The translations under genes and the position numbers were made by a program. A DNA stretch of 64,000 nucleotides, taken from contig OZ020490.1 in assembly GCA_963971405.1 (NCBI GenBank), positions 20,547,464-20,611,463 of the forward strand. Direction: 5' to 3'. Positions 1 to 11,800 of the stretch are shown piece by piece. Each line of letters starts with the position of its first letter. Position 1 is the stretch's first letter. The DNA comes from Psococerastis gibbosa. Its lineage: Eukaryota; Arthropoda; Insecta; Psocodea; Psocidae. The notes under the pieces were generated by a model. It saw only the letters and a list, made by a program, of their open reading frames with translations, was not told where the DNA came from and searched no databases.

Positions 1-1565
1 ATTAAATGATAGCTACTATTTCTTACGGTACTTGAGCAAACGAAAGTAATAAAAATTTGTGGGTGGTAAAGTACGGTATAGGTAACATTTGAAGAGGGCA
101 AGTATAATTTGCTAAGTCTCGTTTCTTCAACTCAACCAAGCAATGACAGGAGTTGACACTATTATTGTATCCTAGGCCCTACTGTCGGTTTTTAATTTAG
201 GGTTTCCATCGAAGATGGAAAGGGAAGGTGGATGCGAAAGCGATAAAGCGATATAGACTATACTATCAAAGTTCCAATAAAATTGGGATGGGCCATATTC
301 TATAAGAATTAGCAGACATCACAAGATGAGGTTATTACGCTAGGCCTAGGCAACTAGAGGAACCCTGGTAGACAGGCGAAGAAACCACCAGATCAGAGCT
401 GGGTTGAACACTGCCGAAATAACTCAAGCTCGGGGGAAAACGCCTGTTATGAAATCGGCATGTTAAAAGGTGAGGCGAGACTTGTCTTATCCCCTGGAAA
501 AAATTGAGGAGATTGTGGTAACAGGGAATAGGAGAAGCGGAAGACGGAAGATGACGCTGCCGAGAAAGATCCAGATTCCAGGCAGATGTAGACATTCACG
601 CACGCAATTGTGATAATTATTGGTATGGCCCAACATTGCCCGAGGAAATCTTTTTTTCGGGGGGAAGGAGTCTCAGCCATACCAATCTGAATATTGGTAT
701 GGGCCGGGCCATACCAAGCCCTATGGAACCGGCGTCCATGCACGCACCCTCACAAATATAGAGAGGGCCGTAGAAGCGCCAATGCCGTGCCACCTACCCC
801 CGTACGGGATAAGGAGCGGATAATTAAATCATTACTAGTCAAGACGTCATATATAGGCCTAGAACATTTTCGTCGTCTACCAAATTACACTAAACAGATT
901 TTATCCACCAGTGTTAGACTTACCATACACAAATGTACGAAAATCAGGGGCGAAAAGGTGGGGGGGGGGGCACGGTCCAACTGGCCCCCCAGCTCCTTTT
1001 GGGGGGAGCTTAGCCCCCAGCCTCGAGCATTGTAAGACGTGGTTCATACTTCTTGGTCCCCTTTGCATTAATATGAATTAATATAAACATTTCTTTTTTA
1101 GCTTTGTAAAATCTACAGCTATACTATACAACTATTAAAATGCGTAAAACCCCACTATTTTGCTCTTATATTTTCAATTTTTCCTTAAATCCTGCCTGAT
1201 GACGAAGGTCTGCTTAGTTTTGCCCCTGCTATCATTCTAAAACTGTACGCCTCTGATGAAAATATTGAATTTTTACATTGTCAGCGTTCAATATGGAACA
1301 TCACTTTGCAATTATGAGTTAAGGTGATGGAATAGCTGAATTTAAGTAAGAGTGTATTTAAATAAGCTAATGTATGGCAATATTTTCACTTAATACTAGA
1401 TTTTAAGAAAAGTTGGATAATTTGAATACTGGCGGGAAACAGACAGCGCCTCTCGTTTCTGCCAACGGTACTGAGGTCGGCCATATTGGATAAATCAACT
1501 TTTTAACATTGAGTGACACCCCCCTATCTCGAGTCTCTTCAGGGCAAGTCGCATTGTCGCAAACT
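1..1565. other. Upstream non-coding stretch
   Basis: No gene is recognised here. Inverted copies of a short GGTATGGCC-type word lie at about 617-716. A G/C-homopolymer-rich patch lies at 958-1020. The ends CAGGGGCGAAAA (945-956) and TTTTGCCCCTG (1218-1228) could bound a decayed hAT-like element, but the flanking 8-mers do not match, so I do not call it. All ORFs are short and lack recognisable motifs. Confidence 0.5.
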
Positions 1566-1573
1566 CGTAACAG

Positions 1574-2652
1574 CAGGGCTGCCGTTGTGCGTATAATTAT
1601 ACGCTTTTGCGTATAATTTGAAGGCTTGCGTATCGTCGTGCGTATAATGTTAAATGCGTATAATTTGAGTATAATTTCTTATAGTTTGACCAAAGAAAAT
1701 GTGAGAAAGCAATCTTGAATATTCAATAACAAAAAATCCATTTTTTTAGCATTTGAAAGTTAGCGGGAGTTATTTGATGGGTATAAACCATAGAAATATA
1801 TAAACTGGAACGGCAGGAGCCATAATATCCCTAACGGGGCAATCGTTAACCATAAGTCAACTATCAGAGATAATTCTTACTTTTACTTTTACATCGCCTT
1901 TGTCCTCAGGGAGGGTCGGCGGCACGGCAGCGGCGTTTCCAAACAACTCTGTTTAGAGCGTCTTCTTTGTTCAGGGTGAGAGTCCTTATGTCTTCTTCGA
2001 TTTTTCTGGGGAGTGTCAATTTCGGTCTTCCCCGGGGGCGGGGTCCAGGGAGTGTCAAACCTCTGTACTTAGCCTGTATAGACTATTTTACCAGCGGAAT
2101 TGTGTACTTACCTTGTGCAGATTACACTAGCCGCCATATTGATAAAGGTCTACAGCCACGCGATGGTATAAACTATGTGGCCAGACCTGGTCTTACCATA
2201 TTTCGCTTATGGTTTCGGTATGGTCAATCCGAAGAGTCCTAGTTCCTGGGTTTAGGATACTTATATATTTGCTCTAGACTTGTTACCACATCCGAAATAA
2301 CTATGTTTTACTCAGCCCGGAAACAATATTGGAATGGGAACAAAGTGTCAGATCCCCATAATGGCTAGGCTTAGGCATATGCATGCATTTAAATTTTAAA
2401 AAGTTTACAGGCGAAAATTTCGATGATTTCAAAAATTGGCGGGAAAAAAGTTTTGCCAACAAGAAGGAAGTGTGAAATTTGAAGGTAAAAAATTAAAAGT
2501 ATAAGTAAATAACCAACTAAGGCACGAAAACATAAAAAAAACAATAAATAAAAAATAATGCATTAATTTTTTTATTATTGCAGCTTGCGTATCTTTGCGT
2601 ATCTTTTTTACTTCCATTGCGTATAATTTTAATTTTCCGAACGGCAGCCCTG
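1574..2652. mobile_element. Non-autonomous hAT element with perfect 8-bp TSD
   Basis: The ends CAGGGCTGCCGTT and AACGGCAGCCCTG are inverted repeats. They are flanked by a perfect 8-bp duplication, CGTAACAG (1566-1573 and 2653-2660). An 8-bp TSD and CAGGG-type ends are hallmarks of hAT transposons. The word GCGTATAAT and close variants recur in the subterminal regions of both ends, as hAT transposase binding sites often do. No transposase ORF is present. Interior sequence at about 1790-2240 recurs in inverted orientation at about 23370-23648, so a second repeat is carried inside. The element ends about 120 bp before the TSC2 start codon. Confidence 0.88.
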
Positions 2653-2770
2653 CGTAACAGTCGTAACTTTGAGTTTGAGGCTTGAGCAAGGAACTTTCCG
2701 TAATGGCGATGGTGTGGTAACTAGCCCTATTAAAAAGAGTAATTTTTGCTATTTTATAACGTAAAGAAAA

Positions 2771-2846
2771 ATGAGTACCAAGGAGAAAGAGAGTAAAACA
2801 TTTGAGAAGTTAAAACAATTCTTCAGGGGTACAAAAACTAGCCAGG
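2771..2846 (+). CDS. TSC2 exon 1
   Basis: Encodes residues 1-25, a lysine-rich start (MSTKEKESK) followed by FEKLKQFF, which matches the FKILLG-type start of tuberins. The donor is AGG|GTAAG and the exon ends in phase 1. Confidence 0.85.
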
Positions 2847-5800
2847 GTAAGTTAGTCTATTGATTACATAGGAACCTATCGGAAACTGCCGCTTATATGA
2901 TCAGTCATAACTCATAGGTGTATAAGTAACTATTAAGAATTTACGACAAAGTAACAGCCCCATCGCTCAGGTCGATCCTAGTAAAGTTCATTGCCAACAA
3001 TGTCCACCACTAAATGAAATGTTTTCCCTTTTCCAGTCAATTATAAAGGGAATTACAAGGAACTTATTATTACACACGAACTTGAAAAAGAGATTGGACC
3101 GGACAGTCCGATTCATCAGAGGATGAAAGTAATCAAAGAACTAAGTGATACTGTGTCAAATCACCGATTGGAAGAAGTACGTATCTTGCACCATTTAAAA
3201 AAATGTTTTAGTTCGTGGCAACATCATAAAACTGTTGTTATCACTTGTAAAACATTTTCCAATGCATGCTATAATTTCTAATAAATATTAAAATAATAGT
3301 ACACATATGCCTATATCCTACGCCCGAATGCGTAGGATTAAGAAGAACTATTAAATGACGGCTACATTTGGATTTTGTAGTTCCTGTTGTTTTACCAGCA
3401 ATGGTAGGAGACTCCCAAAGGGGTAAAGCCAAAGGCTTCCGTAGACGATTGGAACCGTACAGTGGGGCAAACTAAATTCAAATGAGTCAATGAGGTGGAA
3501 TACTTGTCAGTCCTAAAACAGCTTGCTCAATTAATTTTATTATGATATATATATATATAATTTTAATTAATTTTATTATAATTATTATTATATAAGAGAG
3601 AAGCATTTAGTCATGAGATAGCATAAACCATGTATACATTACTTTACATTAAATCAATGGCCTCAATGATCGTAAACAAATACATGTGGCAATGTCAAGA
3701 GGCTAATTTACTGAAATTTCTACGATTCGTATTCGTTTTTTTTAGTATGGAGCCGAGAAACTGTGGAGTCTAATTAAGGATTTGTTCAGAAAAGAGGTAG
3801 AAACAGAACATCGACACATTGCCTTAAACTTCGTGAAATGCTTGGTTCAAGGTCAATTTGACAAACTGGAACCAATGATGAAGGAATGTTTTTTTAATAT
3901 AATATTAAATAACAAAATTCATGAAGATAACATTCCTCTGTAAGTATGATATTATTTTTTTCCTTGGAAATCTTCAGGCAAGTATCTGGAGTAAATGAGG
4001 CACGCTGGCTGTGTTCGATTTGGATTGATAGAGGGCCTGTAGCTACCATCTGACTAGGAAGAAATGTCTGGTTTTATTGATTGAAATCCCACCAGCCCGG
4101 ACTCCTTTATTTAAGATATATTGTCTCCGTCCGTGAGCGCCTTCTATGTTATATCTATTTATAGAAAGAAAGAAAATTGTCTTTACTTTCCACGTGGGCG
4201 AATTTTGGGCCCTCCGGCCCACTCTTACAATTAATCCACAATATTGTTACAAAAATAACACAATATTATTATAAAAATAAATAAATACATAATGGTAAAA
4301 ATAATGAGGTACCTATGTATGTACGGACGCAATATTCACTCAACATTCAGTTGCATGAGAAAAGTGACAAGCCACCCTGAAACCTCTCCAAACTCTATCA
4401 TCAGATTTCGGTTCAATTATACTTCAGTCCATTTTTTTGCATGCATAAGTTGTTAGTTGATCTGACTTTCAATGCCTCTAATTTTGAATTATGGCCGAAA
4501 ACATAGAATAGTGTCATTGATTACTCATTTTCAGTTCATTTTTAGTTTTGAGTTTCTTCAAGTGATGACCCAAAATGGCAAAAATATTACCCACTTGGAA
4601 AACCAGTTTTGCCAATTTGTAGCTTCATGGCTTCCAACTATAGCGGGCGCTGGAAGAGCAGCTGATTCCTTAGACCTCCTGGTTAATTTTATCATGTTCA
4701 ACGCAGCGTACGTAGATGAAGTTGGCGTCTTAGCTATTGTTGAGTAAGTGTTCACTGCATTCGTATTTTTGTAATTAATGTAGATGTAAATATGTATTTT
4801 ATTGTTCCTGTTGTACAATTGTAATTAGGTTCTGTAGGGACAGTTTTGGTCACTAGGTTCGCTGACGACAAACCGATATCCATATTATTCAAAATGGCCG
4901 CCGTTTGCATGTGAAAGCTAAGCTCTTAGCATCTAATTAATTCTTTTAAAATTTTTTGTAATAATATGTTTACTATGTCTGGACCTTATTTCGCTGCATA
5001 TAATTTAATATATATATATTCTCAATGATTTATAGAAAAATATCACTTTAAAATAAAACATAAATAAAATAATTTTAAAATAGTATTGAGGCTTATGAAA
5101 AAATCAACGCTTTGATATCGGGGCAACTGGTGCTGACATCTACAAAATGACGTCACAAATGAACCTCATTATGTGCCCCTTGTCCTTGGAATACCGTGCA
5201 AGGGAACGAGATACAGAGAAACGCAACGCCTGTAGGGAGTTATATTCTTGTTTATCATACGAAATCAAATCCAGTTGCCTTTGTGTGATATGTGATATGT
5301 GAGGCTCCTCCACTCTTTGTTGTCCACCCCCTCCAGTTCCGGACGTTCAATACTACTCTCTTAAGATTTAAAAGATTTATCTTTAATGTATCTTCTATCG
5401 TACGATCTAAGTAGATGGTTGCTTAAAGCATAAATGCTGAAATCAGGCGTTGAAAAACAAACAAACAAACAAGTAAGCATTCATCATTGTTTATCTATTT
5501 TTAGGGTCGCTTCCTTTATTTCCTGCTATAGTCAAGATCCAAAGGCTGTTGAAAATGGTCTAAGAGTTCTGGGAGCTATAGTCTGCTATGGGGAGCTGCC
5601 CAACGAAGCTTTGCCAAAGATTGTGTCTGCACTCTGTAGGAAAGTTAATGAAGCTGCCTTGGTTATGAGTTGTTGGAAAATTACAAAGGATTTGTTGGGT
5701 AAGGAATATTGTTTATATTTTATTTAATAAGAAAGAAAGAAAATTGTCTTTATTTTCCATATGGGCGAATGATGGTTTAAATTGAAAAACTGTTTAATTG

Positions 5801-8800
5801 AGCTTATGTTTTAAATTTTTATTATTTTATTTTTGTAACTTTTTTTACAATTAAGCACAAATCCTTAAATTTCTATCATAAACAAAACTCTAGCATGAAG
5901 TTATGATGACAATGACATCTCAAACCTGTAAGTGAGAAAATTTAGGAAAGTATACAAGCACTTAACGTCTCACCCCCCCCCCCCCTTGGATCCGCCACTG
6001 ATTGTAACAAGTTCTGAATTACTTGCAGGGTCTCATAATGGGCATTCAACTTTGTTCACAATGTCTGTGTTCCTGCAAGACCCTTCTTCACGCAGTGACA
6101 AGGCCTTATTGCGGGGAGCTGTATTTTTTATCCATATGGGCCTGTGGAGTGAAAAGAGAGTGACCTCTCTCAAGTGTACGCCTATGTCAATTCTCCCATC
6201 ATTACTCCAGGTAAGGTTTAAGCATAAAAACGGATTAGTAGAAAAATTAGTTGCGATAGCAATTGTTTTCGTTCGGGTATGAACCATAGATTTCAGCAAA
6301 CAGCGGGCCTATCATGCCCATTTAAAGATTAACATGGCGTTAAAACTGCATGCAATAAATAGAATTAGCGTGGAATGTGTATTCTAAAAATTTTATGTTG
6401 CCATTTTTGACCCTAGATTAAGTTATTACTCAACGGCATAGTTTGCAGGAAGGTAAGCAAAGTAATTAACTTACATATATATTGATATATGGTTTGTAAT
6501 ACTATTTAAATGGCAAAATCAAGAAAAAATTCCCATTAATAATTATGACTTGTTGGGGTTAGTCTTACTATTTTACATATGTTACCATTTAGAATAGAGC
6601 TAACCTAAGTAACCTAGCCTAACCTAAGAAGATCTTATCCAAGGTCCTTGTGAAACTCAGCACTGAATAAAATGTAAATTTTCCATAAACCTTGTCTCTA
6701 CCCTTGTTTCTCCTATCTATGTATATAATGTATGTATTATTGTATATGTCTCTACCCTTGTATCTCCTATCTATGTATATAATGTATGTATTATTGTATA
6801 TCTGGCTCCACAAGCTTCATAGGTCACTCAGAATATGGCTCCGTTGTGCAAAAAGTTTGACGACCACTGTGATAGGCTAACAGTAAAGCTCTTTATATTC
6901 TTTTCAGGTATTGGAGAGCCGCCATGACATAGTGTTCACCGAAGTAATGAACGCGGTAGAGAGGCTAGTAGAAAAGTTCAGTCTTGAACTGCAGTACCCG
7001 GCTTGGGATGTTGTGCTAGATATTCTGTATCTTATCTCAAAACACTTGGAGACTGATGGGTATGGAGCCACTGTTGATTCTTTTGTCGCCAGAACTGGTT
7101 CTCAGCTTCATAAGACTCTAACAGCTATTGAACAGCTAATTGAAGTTGGCCAATTTAATGGAAGTGTGCAGAGGGTATTTGACCTGATTGAATTGTCATC
7201 TCGTGTTCGACCGGTGAGTAATAGGACTTTTTTTTTTATTGGCTTGGGATATACAATCTGAATTCCATTTTATCAATTTTATCTGTTTAGTCCGATTTGG
7301 TAAGGCAAACTTGCAGGAGCGCACTGGCCAACGAGGTTGGCCAATGAGTCAATGACTGTCTAAAACAGTTTGCAGGAACATCCCAGTGCAGTTGCTGAAG
7401 GAGGTTGAGGTGTCATTTATTTATTTTAATCATGTTTTATTTTCTCTATTTATGTTTTAGGAGAGCTCAGTCTTGCGTCTGATTGCATACCAGGCGACGT
7501 TCATTAAGCCAACTGAAAATCGGTGGCTCACTAAACTTGACGCACTCGTCGAAAAGTACTACAAACAGGAGACTAGACCAAATATTCGAATTAAGGTACG
7601 TTGGAGCCAACTGACAAGGTGAGTATAAAGCTCGACAGGTGTAGCTTCTCAAAAGTGCAGTAAAAATACATTTATTAAGGTGCCCATTCCATTGACCGGC
7701 TAGGGCTATTTCCAACAACGGTGACGTGGTAGCAGACATTCAAGACTTAGGTGGCGTTTCCACCGACCTCGCATTGCAGAATTGACGGAAATGTTTATTT
7801 TCCTCTATGCCATAGTTTAAATTGATCAATGATCATACAGTAAAATCACAAACAAACAAACTAATATTAAAAAATGGCGTCATGGGATATGTTAAGTACA
7901 AACATTTTAGTAGATTTCTATAAAAAGAAAAATTATAATTTCCGCCATTGTCATTTGCATTCTGCAATGAGAGGTCGGTGGAAACGCTACCTAAGTCTTG
8001 AATGTCTGCTACCACGTCACCGTTGTTGGGAATAGCCCTAGCCGGTCAATGGAATGGGCGCCTAGGTTATAAATGAAATTGCCGTGCATTTTCATAAAGG
8101 AAGGGGGGGGGGGCAAAGACCTACATCCGCTTACAACAAAATTTGGACGTTGTGCGGCTAGTAAGAGTAGTATTAGTGCGGTGGTTGAAGTCAGATTGTT
8201 GCAATACATAATTTATCAGACTACTGAAGATGACGGATTCGTCGTACAATTTTGGGTTAGGTTGTACAACCCCCGGATGGACGCTAAACACTTTGCGTCG
8301 TGTCCGGCGATCGACCAAACGCCGACAAATGAAGACGAGTTCGAAAAGATTGCACGTCGCTACTGGTCAGCGCGTCACCAAATGGCCGGCATGCCAAGGG
8401 TTGGTGTTGGCTAGTAAGTAAGCAAGGTTGTACAAAGAGCCATCGAGTGCGTTTAAAGTTGAGAGGAAGAGCCAGGCTTCCTCCGCTTTGATGACGATAA
8501 ACTTAATGAGGCGGATTGACAGCGGGTGGCAAAGACCTGCATTTGAAGACGTTTGGAAGGTCTTGACCACCAGTCCTGGAGATACTTTCGTGTTTTTTTC
8601 CAAGGTCAAAGGTCTTAGCAAGTAGTAGAGTAAGATTAGTAGCAAAGAGGTTAATAGAACTTGTTTGAGGTGGGTTCTGAAAAGTGCGGGTCTTTGTCAA
8701 GCCTTTACTATCCAGCCTTCATATCTTGGTGACTTTTTGTTATTTTTCGTTTAAGGTTGTGGATGTTGTAGCGGGCGTGGTTTCGAAGTATAGATATGTG

Positions 8801-11800
8801 TATGAAGAAGAACTAGTTGAAAAAATCATTCTGACTTACTTCGGCCATGTTGAACAGGAGGATCAACTTTGCGTGCGCAAGGCTGTGGCCCAACTTCTGC
8901 TCGCCGTTTGCTTAGAATCCGAGTCCAAGAAATGTGTGGACATTCTTAATATTCTTGAAAAAGTAGGTACGCCTGCTTGAATAATTTTAGTCTGGAGGCT
9001 CAGGGGCGCCAAGAGGAGAATCAGAGTATTGCGTTCCATTTAGACTCATTTCGGAATGTGGATGAAAAAAAATTGTATATCAAGAGTAATATACACTGTG
9101 TTGACGCTTAAAAGGATTATGAATTGGAGGGAATTCGCGCCCAGGGTAATCGGTTAGCTGGCGGATCCCCTTATATTTTGACTTAATTGTGAACGTAGCA
9201 GATAGGATATAGTACAATGTGTCTTGGAAGTTAGAACATATTATTTTACCGCCTTGTTGTTGTCAGGACATGTAGAGTAGTGGTACGGACTCTGGCTTTC
9301 ACCCGAAAGGTTGTTGGTTCGAGTCCCACACTGGCTACATTTTCTGACCATGCTTCGGAGGGCATGTAAAGCAGGCGGTCCCGGACCTTCCTAGTTGAGT
9401 GTTAGAGAGGGCCTTATAGCCCTAACTCCGCTAGGTTGGCTTAGTAATAGAACAAAAAGGCCTTATTATTTATTGAACCTAAAAGTATTTTTTTGACGAA
9501 ATTAATTAATAATTTCTTGACCCACAGCTGCAAAGACTTTAAAAGGGTCAGATGAAAAATTTAAAAATCATACAAGCCTTCGCAGGAAATATACATTGAC
9601 ACAAAATTGTTTCATTTCATGTCTGTTTCTCAGTTACTAAATCGCCCTTACGAGTTAAATCTACGAGAACTAGCAAACGAAGGGGATATTCTTGATGTGA
9701 AAACGGTAGCAGAGGGCCTAATAAATATATTTCGTACAAAACTGCATCACCTTCCATCCGGGCACGCTATCCGGACATATAAGATACTGGTGGGACATTT
9801 AGACCACCATTACCTTAACCAGGCTATTATGGACTTTCAACATGACGTTTTTGTCAAGGTAAGGACACAACTATTTGTTTTTATCTGACAAAATCAAGCT
9901 TCACACGGAATATCGAACTATCATTTTGATCCCTTAGAGGAATATTGTCCTTCTGCATTTATACATATGTATATAATCATAATATGACGTGCCTAACACC
10001 GATTTGTAACAGTTACGATTTGTAACAGTTACGGAACTCTTCCACAGGCATCGGGAACCCTCACCATCGATGGAATTCTCTACTGCACCGCCTTACCTTC
10101 ACTATCTTTTTTTTTTCCACAAATCATGTTCTAAAACCGGTGTGACGCCACACATTATCTTAAAAATTCAGAACATTTCCTGACGGATAACTTTCCAATT
10201 ATAACGCCCATGATTAACTTATGAAGAATCTACGTTCTGATTGTTGATTGGTTGGCTTGGGTAGAGGATTCATTCCCCCATAACTATTTAACTTAATTTA
10301 CAGCAACTTTAGTTGTTAATCTACACCCAAATAATAAGTTAATATCCAACAACAGTTATTACAATAATTCTATCGTTTACTTCTTTACAATTCAATTGGT
10401 CAACAAAATCAACTGCTATTTCGTCGTGAGATGAATGAAATAAAATTAAAAGTGGTACGATAAGTGGTACGATGCTTTTGCGTAAGTTAATCATAGGCTC
10501 AATTTTTAGGTGAAGAGGGCATTTTGCCTCATTTCTTTTTTTGTATACAAATAGGAAAGTTGTCCATTGGTGCACATTATTCAAGTTGTTCAGCTATTTT
10601 ACCCCAGAACTACATATCGCTACTTAGGCAGAATAAAGACACAACTCAAAATATTGTCGATTTTGACTTAATAACGCTAAAATATTTATAAAAAAATCTG
10701 TATTTCGCCACAAAAACGTTTGTGTATTTTCCACGCGTGGGCAGTCGTATTTGGTGCAACTGTCAGATAATTAAAGAAAAAACACTTCAATTTCTGTAAA
10801 TTGATAGATTTAGAGTTGTGTCTTTTTTCTTCCGAAGTCGCGATATCCAATAAGGCCCTACTTAATTATCGGAGCACAGTGAATATTGAGTGTAACCAGT
10901 TGGGTTTGGGCTGAGTGATGTACCGGTTTCGTGTTTTTTGGTCTAAGGAACGTTATTCCATGATTCTGTTGATCTTGTTTTCCAGATATTCGCAATGCTA
11001 CTCAAGTTACGTGTAAATAGATTAGGCCAAGCAGGATTCGTGGAGTCTTCGGGCCCGAAATTCAGTCCATATTTGATAGTTGAGTCTGCAGCAATGCCTT
11101 CGTCAGGTACGGGATCGGCGCCACCTAGTCCGGCGCCTACACCTTTCTCATTGGCCTCTGCATCTAAGGTAGGCTGTTACATGAAGAAGTTTCTTACAAT
11201 TGTAAATTCTTTTTGATAAACAATATTACTGTCGGAGCGATGCGAACCGCTCCTAGCAAAAACCATCCCCAGCCACTTGAACCGGGATATCGCTGTGGCA
11301 GCGTTCCGAATGGCCGAGACTGCCATTTGTGGCTTGTGCTAACAATATATTGTACCACCCGCTCTGCCTACGCTGGGGTTTTCTGTTAGAACCCTCCCTT
11401 AGCCTTTGGGTCAATACCCTTCCCTCAAGGCAGAGGGTTGGCTGGTCCCTTGCTCCGCAGTTGTAGCGTTTCTAGACACCATCTTCCGCAGTTGGTGCCT
11501 TTGACATTGGGCTTGCATTTATTTAAAGGCGGTGCTAATCGCCTTGTTCCGGTAGCTTTGTCGGCGTTTTGTGTTGTTTAATAAGGGACCCCTCGCCATT
11601 TCGGTTCTCCGCCACCGCCTCCACTACCGCCCCTCCTACTTTCTCAAACGGGCTTGGGACCGTCTATGGCGGAGTTCTATTGCTGATCACTACGTCCTTT
11701 CCCTCTACAATATCGTATTGTAGAGGGAAAGGACCCTCTCCTTGCCAGGCCTTAACCCCTATTGGGTTGTCGTGTCACGTGGTTTTTATTGTATCAGAAA

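Noticed and set aside
447-743. Minus-strand ORF of 98 codons near the left edge
   Set aside because: No recognisable motif, overlaps short inverted words, and no splice or neighbour context supports a gene.
945-1228. CAGGGGCGAAAA and TTTTGCCCCTG as ends of another hAT element
   Set aside because: The 8-mers next to the two ends do not match, so no target duplication supports it.
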